From: JAHJDR01 sp964526915
Lineage (GTDB): Bacteria > UBA10199 > JADGCS01
Assembly: GCA_964526915.1 (NCBI GenBank)
Contig: CAZGMS010000059.1
Span: forward strand, 1 to 18,438
Direction of reading: 5' to 3'
DNA: 18,438 bases
Numbering within the stretch: position 1 is the stretch's first letter; every line of letters starts with the position of its first letter. Positions 1 through 7,613 of the stretch are shown one piece after another. The position numbers and the translations under genes were made by a program. A model generated the notes under the pieces. The model had not been told where the DNA came from and ran no database searches. It worked only from the letters and a program-made list of their open reading frames with translations.

Positions 1-1278
1 TTGAATGACAATGTTCGCGTTTCTGTCGGGACCGACTGAGACAAGGTGAATGGGAACGTCCAGATAATTTTCGATAAATTTGAGGTAATCGGAACAGGCT
101 GGAGGCAACTCGTTGAAATTTCTAGTCAATGAAATGTCTTCCTTCCATGCCTTAAGGGTCTGATATACAGGTTGGCAATCGCGTAATATATGTTCCTGAG
201 AAGGATAATAATCCAACATGTCATTATCGTGACGATATTTTATGGCCACCTGCAAATTTTCCAACCCGCTGAGTACATCGAGCTTGGTGATGACAAGAGA
301 TGTTATCCCGTTGAGCAACACAGCTCTTTTGAGGGCCACCAGATCAAGCCACCCACAGCGTCTGGGACGACCTGTTGTGGCGCCAAACTCATGCCCATTT
401 TTTTGGAGCTCAACACCCACACTGTCAAATAATTCTGTGGGAAAAGGACCTTCACCCACACGGGTTGTGTAGGCCTTGAAGGTACCAATAACCTTGTGAA
501 TTTGATTTGGGCCAACACCCGAACCAACACAGGCATTGGCAGATACGGTGTTAGAGGAGGTCACAAAGGGATAAGTCCCATGATCAACATCGAGCAAGGT
601 TCCCTGAGCCCCTTCAAAGAGAATATTTTTCTTTTGTGCGATGCACGAGTGGAGCAGTTGAGTAGTGTCGCAAATATAAGGTTTAAGGAATTCGGCATAC
701 CGAAGCAAATGATCGTAAAATCGATCAAGCTGATACGGCGAACCCTGATAAATTGGACAGTAGACTCTGTTATAGTAGTTGAGCACTTCTGATGCACGTA
801 CTTTGAGGGTATTTGGTGATAATAAATCACCCATCATAATACCTCGACGCGCAACTTTATCCTCATAACACGGCCCAATCCCCCGATTAGTGGTCCCAAT
901 TTTGTTTTCTCCTGACTCCGCCTCTCGCCAGTTGTCTAAATCGCGATGATACGGAAACAACATATGGGCACGATCAGACACGCTTAATCTTGAAGGGGAA
1001 CAATCATAGCCATTTTCCGAGATGTTCGTGATTTCCTGGCAGAGCACTTCGGGATTGATCACCATGCCATTACCCAGCACGCAGTGACAGCGATTATGCA
1101 AGATGCCAGATGGAATCAGATGCAATACATTTTTTTCCCCATCCACAATAATTGTGTGACCCGCATTATTGCCGCCCTGAAAACGAACCACGACATCTGC
1201 TCGATTGGCAAAATAATCAACGACCTTGCCCTTGCCTTCATCTCCCCACTGCGCACCAATGATAACGATATTTGGCAT
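1..1278 (-). CDS. purA: adenylosuccinate synthetase, 3' end cut by window edge
   Basis: Catalyses GTP-dependent condensation of IMP with aspartate to adenylosuccinate, the first committed step from IMP to AMP, in the cytoplasm. The visible 426 residues begin MPNIVIIGAQWGDEGKGK, the family's N-terminal GTP/IMP-binding signature, followed by GGNNAGH and HLIPSGIL. Further in come GTTNRGIGPCYEDKVARRG, EGAQGTLLDVDHGTYP, TSSNT, GPFPTEL, EFGATTGRPRR and TKLDVLSG, all diagnostic of PurA. The frame is open to base 1 and ends around VGPDRNAN. Family members are about 430 residues, so only a few C-terminal residues are missing. The start is the ATG beside the glycine-rich loop; no strong ribosome binding site precedes it. 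It lies 40 bases downstream of the aminotransferase gene on the same strand and is probably co-transcribed. Identification is secure. Confidence 0.97.
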   Translation of the reverse strand, partial: MPNIVIIGAQWGDEGKGKVVDYFANRADVVVRFQGGNNAGHTIIVDGEKNVLHLIPSGILHNRCHCVLGNGMVINPEVLCQEITNISENGYDCSPSRLSVSDRAHMLFPYHRDLDNWREAESGENKIGTTNRGIGPCYEDKVARRGIMMGDLLSPNTLKVRASEVLNYYNRVYCPIYQGSPYQLDRFYDHLLRYAEFLKPYICDTTQLLHSCIAQKKNILFEGAQGTLLDVDHGTYPFVTSSNTVSANACVGSGVGPNQIHKVIGTFKAYTTRVGEGPFPTELFDSVGVELQKNGHEFGATTGRPRRCGWLDLVALKRAVLLNGITSLVITKLDVLSGLENLQVAIKYRHDNDMLDYYPSQEHILRDCQPVYQTLKAWKEDISLTRNFNELPPACSDYLKFIENYLDVPIHLVSVGPDRNANIVIQ

Positions 1279-1318
1279 AGATTATGATTAACATTACTTC
1301 GATTGAAGGTAACAAACA

Positions 1319-2452
1319 CTAAAGACGGCGAATAATTTCTGCCACACCTTTGCCCAACTCGAATTTGTGTCCGTTATCAAACAAGGCCTTTTCGACCGCG
1401 GCCCAGACAGAAACCATATCAAGCATATCGTAATAGCCTAGATGACCAATGCGGAAGATCTTGCCTTTAATTTGATCCTGCCCATTCGCAATGGTCATAT
1501 TGTATTCATTACGCAATGCCTTGACGATCTTGCCCGAGTCAATGGCGTCGGGTGTACAGACAGAGGTGACAGACGTTGCCGGTGCATCGGGCGCGTATAA
1601 TTTGAGCCCAATGGCCTTGGCGGCTTCTCGGATGGATTCGGCCATCACGGCGTGACGCTTGAACATGTTTTCCAAACCTTCTTCACGCATGTCTTTGAGA
1701 ACCTGCCTAAGACCCATGATTAAAGACACAGAAGGCGTCCAAGCCGTCGTGTTTTGGTGCAGAGATTTCCGTTCGGCCTTGAGATTGAAATAGAATCTTG
1801 GTCCATCGTTGTTTTCAATCAATTTCCAGGCTTTTTCGGAAACGCTCAAGGTCGCCAACCCGGGCGGCAACATGAGGGCTTTTTGTGATCCGCAAATCAG
1901 GAGATCGATTCCCCACTCATCGGTCGGAAGGTTGATGACGCCCAGTGCTGTAATGCCATCGACAATGAGCACTGTTTGATCGTATTTTCTGACTATCTCA
2001 GAAATCTCCTTGATGGGGTGCTCCACTGCGGTAGAGGTTTCACTGGCCTGCACGCAAACAGCGCGATACTCACGGGTCGCCAGTTTTTCCTTGATGATAC
2101 TGGGTGACACCGCTTTTCCCCATTCAACATCGATCATGTCCACAGACATCTTGTAGGCTTTGGCGATCTTACCAAAACGCTCTCCAAATTTACCCGCGTT
2201 CACAACGAGGACCGATTCACCCGGCTTGCAGGTGTTCACAATCGCGGCTTCCATGGCACCAGTGCCTGAAGAAGCCAACATGATCACATCGTTCTTTGTT
2301 TGATACAGCCACTTCAAACCCTCTTCGACCTCTTTTATCACCTCCTCAAACCCGGGTGTTCTATGATGCCGGATAGGATTTGCCATCTCGGTGAGCACGT
2401 GTTCGGGAATAGGGGTTGGTCCTGGGGCCATAAGACGATACTTCATTTTCAT
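1319..2452 (-). CDS. class V aminotransferase, alanine/serine-glyoxylate type
   Basis: A PLP-dependent aminotransferase (377 residues) of the alanine-glyoxylate / serine-pyruvate group. The N-terminus MKYRLMAPGPTPIPE is typical of the group, as are SSGTGAMEA (about residues 61-69), VDGITALG with Asp165 (pyridine-nitrogen partner) and GSQKALMLPPG with Lys191 as the Schiff-base lysine. The frame stays open upstream to about 2629, overlapping the PIN-domain gene. I chose the ATG at 2452 because AAGGAGT sits 7 bases before it and the conserved domain begins there. A TTGACA (2522-2527, minus strand) could be a -35 element, but I see no good -10. Family members act in glyoxylate, serine or photorespiratory-type metabolism, and some serve serine biosynthesis. 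The exact substrate cannot be read from sequence. It is followed by purA. Confidence 0.9.
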   Translation of the reverse strand: MKMKYRLMAPGPTPIPEHVLTEMANPIRHHRTPGFEEVIKEVEEGLKWLYQTKNDVIMLASSGTGAMEAAIVNTCKPGESVLVVNAGKFGERFGKIAKAYKMSVDMIDVEWGKAVSPSIIKEKLATREYRAVCVQASETSTAVEHPIKEISEIVRKYDQTVLIVDGITALGVINLPTDEWGIDLLICGSQKALMLPPGLATLSVSEKAWKLIENNDGPRFYFNLKAERKSLHQNTTAWTPSVSLIMGLRQVLKDMREEGLENMFKRHAVMAESIREAAKAIGLKLYAPDAPATSVTSVCTPDAIDSGKIVKALRNEYNMTIANGQDQIKGKIFRIGHLGYYDMLDMVSVWAAVEKALFDNGHKFELGKGVAEIIRRL

Positions 2453-2543
2453 GGAAAGACTCCTTGTTTTTTTAAAATAAAAAATACTGGACGAGGGCCT
2501 CACTATCCGAAAGGAATAATTTGTCAATTGAGGTTTTACGACT

Positions 2544-2981
2544 TTACCAAGTTTCGATCCGCAGGCCGGGGATTTGTACAAAAATTTTTGCATTATTTGT
2601 GAGCAATACGAGGTCATTCGACTCGGCAATGCTCGCTATCATGATGTCCTTTTGCGACAGCATAGGTTTTTGCTTGTGAAAGAGGGTGGTCATGAAGCCT
2701 TGATGAGATTCAATACTTGTGATGTGGGAAATGATGTTTCCATAAAAGCTGGCTGCCCGATCATCAAAATCGTAAGATTTAAACTGTGAACAGAATTTGT
2801 GCAATAGTAACAAATTGTCTTCGGGACACTTGCTGGATCTGGCATGCTCCAATAAATCTGCCTTCACAATGCTACACAGGAAGAAATCCCCAGGACGATA
2901 ACCTTGAATTCTTTCAGATACCGTATTCTTCCCCCCCTTGATCAAATCCAGACAAAAGCTCGTTTCGAGTAAATACTTCAT
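2544..2981 (-). CDS. PIN-domain toxin, VapC-like
   Basis: A 145-residue PIN-domain protein, a probable endoribonuclease toxin of a type II toxin-antitoxin system; VapC proteins usually cleave tRNA or rRNA. It begins MKYLLETSFCLDLIKGG, matching the VapC start LLDTN.C.dLIKG. The middle contains SIVKADLLEHA, which corresponds to the usual SIVKAELLYGA. The end has QKDIMIASIAESNDLVLLTNN and a final IPGLRIETW, the usual PIN C-terminus. Two of the acidic metal ligands are exchanged conservatively: the first Asp is Glu6 and the usual Glu is Asp42, while Asp112 and the TNN asparagine are kept. The start overlaps the antitoxin stop by four bases (ATGA), indicating translational coupling. Whether it is still active cannot be told from sequence. 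Confidence 0.85.
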   Translation of the reverse strand: MKYLLETSFCLDLIKGGKNTVSERIQGYRPGDFFLCSIVKADLLEHARSSKCPEDNLLLLHKFCSQFKSYDFDDRAASFYGNIISHITSIESHQGFMTTLFHKQKPMLSQKDIMIASIAESNDLVLLTNNAKIFVQIPGLRIETW

Positions 2982-3184
2982 TTCTCTGTGTCCTTATCTT
3001 GATTACTGTGCCATTTACCAACTACTTCAGAAAAAAATTCTTTTTGCCACACGTTTCGGCGACCTTGCTGAAAATCCAAAAACAGATCAGATATAAATTT
3101 TGAGATGCTTTTATTTTCTTTTTTTGATTGATTACGAATGTTCTCTTCAACATCATCGGGAACATAAATATTAAGCTGTCCCAT
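2978..3184 (-). CDS. ribbon-helix-helix antitoxin, VapB-like
   Basis: A 68-residue protein starting MGQLNIYVPDDVEENIRNQ followed by KSISKFISDLF. This is the beta strand-helix-helix pattern of ribbon-helix-helix (CopG/VapB-type) DNA-binding proteins. Its C-terminal part has FFSEVVGKW, resembling the FFxxVxGxW segment found in VapB antitoxins that wraps around the toxin. GGAGG lies four bases before the ATG. The stop overlaps the start of the PIN toxin gene. Expected roles are neutralising the toxin and, with it, repressing the shared promoter; a palindrome placed for this lies just upstream. The family assignment is good; the specific toxin partner is inferred from the overlap. Confidence 0.85.
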   Translation of the reverse strand: MGQLNIYVPDDVEENIRNQSKKENKSISKFISDLFLDFQQGRRNVWQKEFFSEVVGKWHSNQDKDTEK

Positions 3185-3213
3185 ACGACCTCCAATCGCT
3201 ATCCTAAATCAAA

Positions 3214-3269
3214 CTATAGTATAACATATCATATTATTCAATTATATTATACTATCCTATAAATTGGAA
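3214..3269 (-). promoter_or_regulatory. promoter/operator of the toxin-antitoxin operon
   Basis: A perfect 9-base inverted repeat, ATAGTATAA (3216-3224) and TTATACTAT (3247-3255), lies 32 bases upstream of the antitoxin start, with arm centres 31 bases apart, about three helical turns. Between the arms the minus strand reads TATAAT (3241-3246), a perfect -10 hexamer. A weak -35 (TTCCAA, 3264-3269) sits 17 bases further upstream. An inverted repeat straddling the -10 element is what an autorepressing ribbon-helix-helix antitoxin would bind. The match is seen; the function is inferred. Confidence 0.55.
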
Positions 3270-3387
3270 CAATAAATACATTAATAATCGTATCATACAC
3301 ATCTGCCTTGAACAATGCAAGCATGGTTTCTGTTTAATTACAAATTGATACGTATTATCATTTGTAACCTGTGAGACATGAAACATT

Positions 3388-3408
3388 TAATCCACAATGT
3401 TATCCACA
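3388..3408 (+). promoter_or_regulatory. pair of DnaA-box sequences, one perfect
   Basis: TTATCCACA at 3400-3408 is identical to the consensus DnaA-binding box. TAATCCACA at 3388-3396 differs from it by one base and lies 12 bases away in the same orientation. A third sequence, TCATACACA (3293-3301), also differs by one base from TTATACACA. Sequence matches are certain; binding by DnaA is not shown. Confidence 0.4.
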
Positions 3409-4194
3409 CAAATTGAAAATACGTATATTGCAACATATTGCAGATTCTGTTTTCTTGATTATAAATCTGCTATTAACGATGGTGTTCATAAAATCATGAC
3501 ATGCGTATGTGATAAGAAGTGTTGTTGCCTATTTTAGATATAATCTGAAAATGCACCTTTATTACGGTAGATCGTTGACATACTGAGACGATACATCAAA
3601 TATTCAACATTGATTTTGGCAATCTATTTCATTCGCTGAGGAACTTGCGAATAATGAAATTGGTGAGGGGATTGTGTGCTAAAAAGACAAAATCAGAAAG
3701 CAGAGACATTTACTTCGCATAATTTTGCGTTCTACGACATTAACTCCGTCATAGATAACTGTTATGTCTTCCACTCTATATCGATGTTGTCGACTAGGTT
3801 GCAAAAGCATGGACAATGCAGGGATGACAAAATTTCAGAAAGACATCAAATGCAATAGCTTCTATTGAGAATGAATAATGGACACTTTAAAAAGTACTCA
3901 GTAAATACATTGTCGAAAACATACTACCAACGTAGACACGAGACAGCAACCGTGCTGAGTTCATCATTATAAACCAATCATGTTGTAACTCAATGATTGA
4001 TATAATTTCGAAAAAAATCAACATTAAACTGTTATAATACAAATAGATGATAAATTGATACAATATATTACATTAAATACATCTTCTATCTACATGAATA
4101 ACATAATGTATTTTTGGCAATTATAAAAATTGCTGTTTTCTTGAATGATATCAAGTCTTTTCCAGCTCATCAACAAATATGACTTATAGAACAT

Positions 4195-4203
4195 TTATAC
4201 ACA
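4195..4203 (+). promoter_or_regulatory. DnaA-box sequence TTATACACA
   Basis: Matches the TTATNCACA DnaA-box consensus exactly and has the same orientation as the boxes near 3400. It sits at the other end of the AT-rich non-coding stretch, 67 bases from the end of the XdhC gene. Isolated boxes also occur by chance in AT-rich DNA. Confidence 0.35.
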
Positions 4204-4269
4204 ACTTTATAAATTGAATGTAACTATATATAAAATATATTGTTGAGTGACTTGCGGATGTGCTTTAGA

Positions 4270-5232
4270 TTAATATTTGTTGCGAAGCTTGATGAGCTGT
4301 GCGGCGATACTGATGGCTATTTCCTCTGGTGTATCACTTCCAATATCGATCCCAATCGGGGCGTGAACTTTTAACAACAACTCCTTGGCTATGCCTTTTT
4401 TGATCAAGTTGTCGTAAACAGAACGGACTTTATTCATGCTTCCCATCATCCCAAGATAACGAACTTTTTTATGAACCAGCTTTTCTAAAACGTATTGATC
4501 ATAAGCATGTCCATAAGTCATGATCGTAATGAATGTTTTATCTGAGTCGGGAATCAAAGAAGGAAGGTCATCGTAATCAACAACTATTTTTTCATTCGCA
4601 TAAATATTGTCATCGAACGCCTGAATACTGCTTCGATTCTCATATACAGTCGTATAAAATCCAATTTCAGTCGTTAGTTTAGATAGAGCAAGGGAACAAT
4701 GCCCCCCCCCAACAATGTATAATTTGTCGGAAACACCGATTTGTTCTTTGTATTTCCATTGTTCATTGTCTGTTTGCTCAAAAGAAAATGGGACAGTTTG
4801 ACTAACCAAACATGGATCAATGAACAAGCCACGAGGACTTAAGGTTAAAACAGCACTTTCACCATTCTTGTATGTTTTCGTTATATTTTCGATGGTTAGT
4901 TTATCTTTTTTCGTCAGAGGGATTAATGCATACGTTTGAGAACCAGAACAAATCATGCCTGAGGCGTTTGGGCTATCATCATCACGATGGTCCAAAATAC
5001 ATAGTTGCGGCTTAACAAAAGCACTCTCGCTTACTATTTTTTTTGCCTTTTCAACTAAGAGAAATTCGGATCGACCACCTCCAATTGTCCCATAATTTTT
5101 AGCACCTGTTACCAACATCTTCGCACCAGCCCTGTTTGGAGCCGAGCCGCATCTCGAAACAACGCAGAGCAGGTAAACAAGATCATAGGCATCTACATAT
5201 TTTAAACACGTATTCCAGAACTTCGTTTTCAT
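4270..5232 (-). CDS. XdhC/CoxI-family molybdenum-enzyme accessory protein
   Basis: Family members bind and deliver sulfurated molybdenum cofactor to xanthine-dehydrogenase-type enzymes. The N-terminal XdhC/CoxI domain shows CGSAPNRAGAKMLV and TIGGGRSE. The C-terminal Rossmann-like domain has KLYIVGGGHCSLALSKL, then TIMTYGHAYDQYVLEKL, RYLGMMGS and HAPIGIDIGSDTPEEIAISI, the family's closing signature. Length is 320 residues from the ATG at 5232. A GTG at 5259 would add nine residues, and neither start has a convincing ribosome binding site. The upstream neighbour is a small membrane protein gene 79 bases away on the same strand, possibly co-transcribed. No molybdenum hydroxylase subunit is visible in the window, so the client enzyme is unknown; this is an orphan accessory gene here. 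Confidence 0.88.
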   Translation of the reverse strand: MKTKFWNTCLKYVDAYDLVYLLCVVSRCGSAPNRAGAKMLVTGAKNYGTIGGGRSEFLLVEKAKKIVSESAFVKPQLCILDHRDDDSPNASGMICSGSQTYALIPLTKKDKLTIENITKTYKNGESAVLTLSPRGLFIDPCLVSQTVPFSFEQTDNEQWKYKEQIGVSDKLYIVGGGHCSLALSKLTTEIGFYTTVYENRSSIQAFDDNIYANEKIVVDYDDLPSLIPDSDKTFITIMTYGHAYDQYVLEKLVHKKVRYLGMMGSMNKVRSVYDNLIKKGIAKELLLKVHAPIGIDIGSDTPEEIAISIAAQLIKLRNKY

Positions 5233-5311
5233 ATTTGTTGATTCAGATTCAGGTACCACATACCTTGATAGGGACGAAAGGAAAGGGATTGCAAGGTTGA
5301 AATGATCGACC

Positions 5312-5812
5312 CTATTTGTGAATCTTCAGTAAAGAACGAGCCAGATAATGACTGCGAAACAAAAACCAAAGCCCCATAAGAATTTTCAACAGAGGAAGCA
5401 CCAGTTGACCGATTGGACATCTGCAAATAGTCATATCAGAGACTTTGCAGGGCAGGTCAAATAATGAAAAAATAACTAATAAACACTCAGGGAGGGCATA
5501 GGCTAGTAAAAAAAGACCCACAATGACAAAGGCGACTTGATAAAAATCCACAACATTCATCCCCGAAAATGAACAAGGACCCTCCTCTTTAGGGGTAACG
5601 TATTTGACCAAATAGGGCGCAACAAACCACAAAAGAAGCCCCGCGGTAAGTGCTGGGAGTCCAAATCCTAAATAGGGTAAAAAGATGGCGAAAAAACTGC
5701 CATCAACCATTAATGGGCTTGAAAGAGCTATTGGGAAAGCAATAACCCCCGTCACAATAAAATACAGAGATAACAACCTAAAACCAAGCAAGGCAAACGA
5801 TTTGTTCGTCAT
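5312..5812 (-). CDS. hypothetical membrane protein with about four transmembrane segments
   Basis: A 166-residue protein of no recognised family. Hydrophobic segments lie at roughly residues 8-31, 38-68, 90-116 and 134-152, separated by a charged loop (PKEEGPCSFSG) and a cysteine-containing loop (PCKVSDMTICRCPIG). I chose the ATG at 5812 because the strong purine run AGGGGGG lies 6 bases before it. A TTG two codons upstream is too close to that run. It lies 78 bases downstream of the candidate anti-sigma gene and upstream of the XdhC gene, all on the minus strand. Nothing in the sequence ties it to molybdenum-cofactor work. That it is a real gene is supported by start context and a consistent membrane pattern. 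Confidence 0.65.
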   Translation of the reverse strand: MTNKSFALLGFRLLSLYFIVTGVIAFPIALSSPLMVDGSFFAIFLPYLGFGLPALTAGLLLWFVAPYLVKYVTPKEEGPCSFSGMNVVDFYQVAFVIVGLFLLAYALPECLLVIFSLFDLPCKVSDMTICRCPIGQLVLPLLKILMGLWFLFRSHYLARSLLKIHK

Positions 5813-5890
5813 AATCAACCCCCCTGAATTATTTGATTTTCGTCAGAGTTGCCTGATGTTCGTTACATCTATGTGATTAAACAATAAATA

Positions 5891-6331
5891 TCAATAACCT
5901 TCTCCATTGATTTGATCGGGGATCTGATAATACTGCGTCGAAAGCGAAGCAACATTATCTTCACCTTGATCAAAATAAGAGTCCTCATACATTCCCGTCA
6001 GGGTTTCCTCTAAATATGCAGACAGATTATCATCAGATACAGAAGTGACTTTATTATCGATCGATGAAAAATTATGATTGATCACCAAAAAACCAATGGC
6101 GGCCGTAGCGGCGACAGGAACCAGCCATCTGAGAAAAAGGATGGAAGCAAATGGTGTCGTCTTGCGACAAGCTGCCTTATTGCCTAAACTTGAGGGCGTA
6201 GCGTTGATGACGTTCTGTAAAATACGTTCTCCCTCCCCGTGAGAAGGGCTGGGCGGAGCAGGATTGTTGTTTTTTAAAAAAACATCTAACGATTTCTCTT
6301 TGTCTGAGTCAAAAACAGGTTGTTTTATCAT
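5891..6331 (-). CDS. single-pass membrane protein, candidate anti-sigma factor
   Basis: A 146-residue protein whose start overlaps the stop of the ECF sigma gene by four bases (ATGA). It has a cytoplasmic-looking N-terminus of about 65 residues, one transmembrane helix (about 66-85, including RWLVPVAATAAIGFLVI) and a C-terminal part rich in Asp, Glu and Ser that would be periplasmic. Position and topology are those of ECF anti-sigma factors, but I see no zinc-finger HxxxCxxC motif and no RsgI or CnrY signature. The role is therefore inferred from context. Residues about 24-36 (PAPPSPSHGEGER) look like the translation of a REP-type palindrome and probably form a disordered linker. Confidence 0.6.
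   Translation of the reverse strand: MIKQPVFDSDKEKSLDVFLKNNNPAPPSPSHGEGERILQNVINATPSSLGNKAACRKTTPFASILFLRWLVPVAATAAIGFLVINHNFSSIDNKVTSVSDDNLSAYLEETLTGMYEDSYFDQGEDNVASLSTQYYQIPDQINGEGY
6224..6262 (-). repeat. REP-like palindromic element read inside a gene
   Basis: The minus strand reads CCGCCCAGCCCTTCTCACG then GGGAGGGAGA, resembling the widespread bacterial REP type in which a pyrimidine-rich CCCTCTCCC arm faces a GGGAGAGGG arm. Its translation PSPSHGEGE is the kind of peptide typically seen when these repeats are translated. It lies in frame near the N-terminus of the candidate anti-sigma protein. Only one copy is visible in this window, so repeat status rests on resemblance. Confidence 0.4.
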
Positions 6332-6870
6332 AAATTCACCCCTTGTTGAGACAATAGCTCATACATTTTTCCCTTTGCATGATGCAATCGCGACTTGATC
6401 GTACCTTGAGGTACACCAATCGCCATAGAAGCCTCCTCAATGGTTAATTCTTCCAAACAAACCAAAACCAGTACTGCCCTGTGGTCAGGACTGAGCTTTT
6501 GCAGGGTCTTGATCACAATATCTTGATTGGATCCTCCAGAATTAGCGTTTTGGCCCCCAATTTTTTGCAAGTCGTAATCAACAGTGATGGGCTTTTTCTT
6601 TCGCAAATGATCAAGCGCGTGATTGCAAGCAACCCGATAGATCCACGTCTTTAATGAGCTTTTCTGATTAAACTGAGCCAATCCGTTGATGATTTTCAAA
6701 AAAACATCCTGCATCAGATCTTCCATGTCTTCCGGAGCGCACATTTTGTACAATATAGAGCGGATCATTTTGTGATAGACATTATACAACTCAGAAAAAT
6801 CCTTTATTTCTGATTGAGTATATTTCTGAATGAGCTGGTTGATTTGAGATTTTTGCATTTTTTCATTCAA
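6328..6870 (-). CDS. ECF-type RNA polymerase sigma factor
   Basis: A 180-residue sigma-70 family protein with only regions 2 and 4, the ECF architecture. Region 2 includes MEDLMQDVFLKIING and SSLKTWIYRVACNHALDHLRKK. Region 4 includes LSPDHRAVLVLVCLEELTIEEASMAIGVPQGTIKSRLHHAKGKM, the helix-turn-helix that reads the -35 element. The TTG at 6870 overlaps the stop of the upstream Spy-like gene (TTGA), suggesting coupling. An in-frame ATG at 6858 is the alternative, and neither has a clear ribosome binding site. It is followed by an overlapping candidate anti-sigma gene. The operon is likely autoregulated, given a GGAACT-type promoter upstream of the first gene. Confidence 0.93.
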   Translation of the reverse strand: MNEKMQKSQINQLIQKYTQSEIKDFSELYNVYHKMIRSILYKMCAPEDMEDLMQDVFLKIINGLAQFNQKSSLKTWIYRVACNHALDHLRKKKPITVDYDLQKIGGQNANSGGSNQDIVIKTLQKLSPDHRAVLVLVCLEELTIEEASMAIGVPQGTIKSRLHHAKGKMYELLSQQGVNL

Positions 6871-7562
6871 TTTTCGTTGATAATGTTTGTCCCTCCATGA
6901 TTCTGCGGGTCTGCTCCCCGTGGAGGCCCGCTTGGTTGATTCTGAAGAGAATCGCGATCGCGAAATCCTCGATTTTGCCCAGGACCACGCGCACCCGCCG
7001 GATTGTCTCCGAGCATCTGTTGTCCAAAACCAACAAATTTAGACTTCTGTTCATCGGTCAATAGTGATCTGATCGTGAGGATCTGCTCAAACTGTTCCTT
7101 GGCCATGGATGTCTTGGCCTCTTCGAATTTTTGATACAATGACCTGAGTTCTTCATCGGATTTAGTGCCTTTAATAGCCTGTTCAAAGGCATCACGGGCC
7201 TGCTTAATGCTGTCTTTTCTCTGCTGAAGTGCCTGCATGTGAGACTGCCTCAGCCCTTGCATTTTTTGTTTTTGCTCCTGGGTCAATTGCAACTCCTGAA
7301 CCAAATTTGGCCGGTTTGCTTTGTTGGGACGCATGCGACGTTCTCTGCTATCCCCATTTTGGTCGTAAGCACGACGCCTTTCGTGATCGGGTCGCATTCT
7401 GCGTTGTTCATTGCCAAACGGGGCAGGGCGCGTTTGCAGTACATTGTCTTGTGTTGGTGACCCATCAATTTGTGTTTGTGCGAACGTGATAAGGGGAAAG
7501 AATCCTGAGATGAAAAAGGCCCCCACAAAAAAGAGAAACAAATAATGTTTGGTGATTTGCAT
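6867..7562 (-). CDS. secreted Spy/CpxP-like protein with two LTxxQ motifs
   Basis: A 231-residue protein with a signal peptide (MQITKHYLFLFFVGAFF..., predicted cleavage after FA at about residue 28), so periplasmic. LTQEQ (93-97) and LTDEQ (168-172) frame an alpha-helical, Gln/Lys-rich segment, the hallmark of the Spy/CpxP/CnrX superfamily of periplasmic chaperones and metal or envelope-stress sensors. The regions before and after are Arg/Pro/Gly-rich and probably disordered. AAAGGA lies 7 bases before the ATG. It heads an operon with an ECF sigma factor and a candidate anti-sigma factor, which favours a sensor role as in cnrYXH-like systems. It is poor in His and Cys, so metal sensing is not evident. 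Confidence 0.82.
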   Translation of the reverse strand: MQITKHYLFLFFVGAFFISGFFPLITFAQTQIDGSPTQDNVLQTRPAPFGNEQRRMRPDHERRRAYDQNGDSRERRMRPNKANRPNLVQELQLTQEQKQKMQGLRQSHMQALQQRKDSIKQARDAFEQAIKGTKSDEELRSLYQKFEEAKTSMAKEQFEQILTIRSLLTDEQKSKFVGFGQQMLGDNPAGARGPGQNRGFRDRDSLQNQPSGPPRGADPQNHGGTNIINEN

Positions 7563-7613
7563 AGAATTGTCCTTTTACATTTTTAGACGATTCAATAAAG
7601 CAAAAGGTTCACT

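Larger units (their letters stand above)
3270..4269. other. AT-rich non-coding stretch of about 1 kb
   Basis: No gene could be supported between the toxin-antitoxin promoter and the XdhC gene. The only plus-strand frame of any length (3676-3858, 60 codons) has no ribosome binding site or recognisable protein features. The DNA is clearly more AT-rich than its surroundings. It holds DnaA-box-like sequences (3293-3301, 3388-3408, 4195-4203), a direct repeat ATATTGCA twice at 10-base spacing (3425-3432, 3435-3442), and a small hairpin GCAATT/AATTGC (4117-4133) followed by TGTTTTC. No tRNA or other known RNA was recognised. It could be an origin-like region, an acquired low-GC segment or decayed DNA. 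Confidence 0.6.

Noticed and set aside
2453..2629. N-terminal extension of the aminotransferase frame by 59 residues
   Set aside because: It overlaps the PIN-domain gene, has no family resemblance, and a good ribosome binding site marks the ATG at 2452.
3676..3858. 60-codon plus-strand open frame in the AT-rich gap
   Set aside because: No ribosome binding site, no recognisable protein pattern, and isolated in low-complexity DNA; likely chance.
4117..4142. Hairpin GCAATT/AATTGC followed by TGTTTTC as a terminator
   Set aside because: The stem is only six mostly A/T pairs and no plus-strand gene precedes it; it faces the wrong way to end the XdhC transcript.
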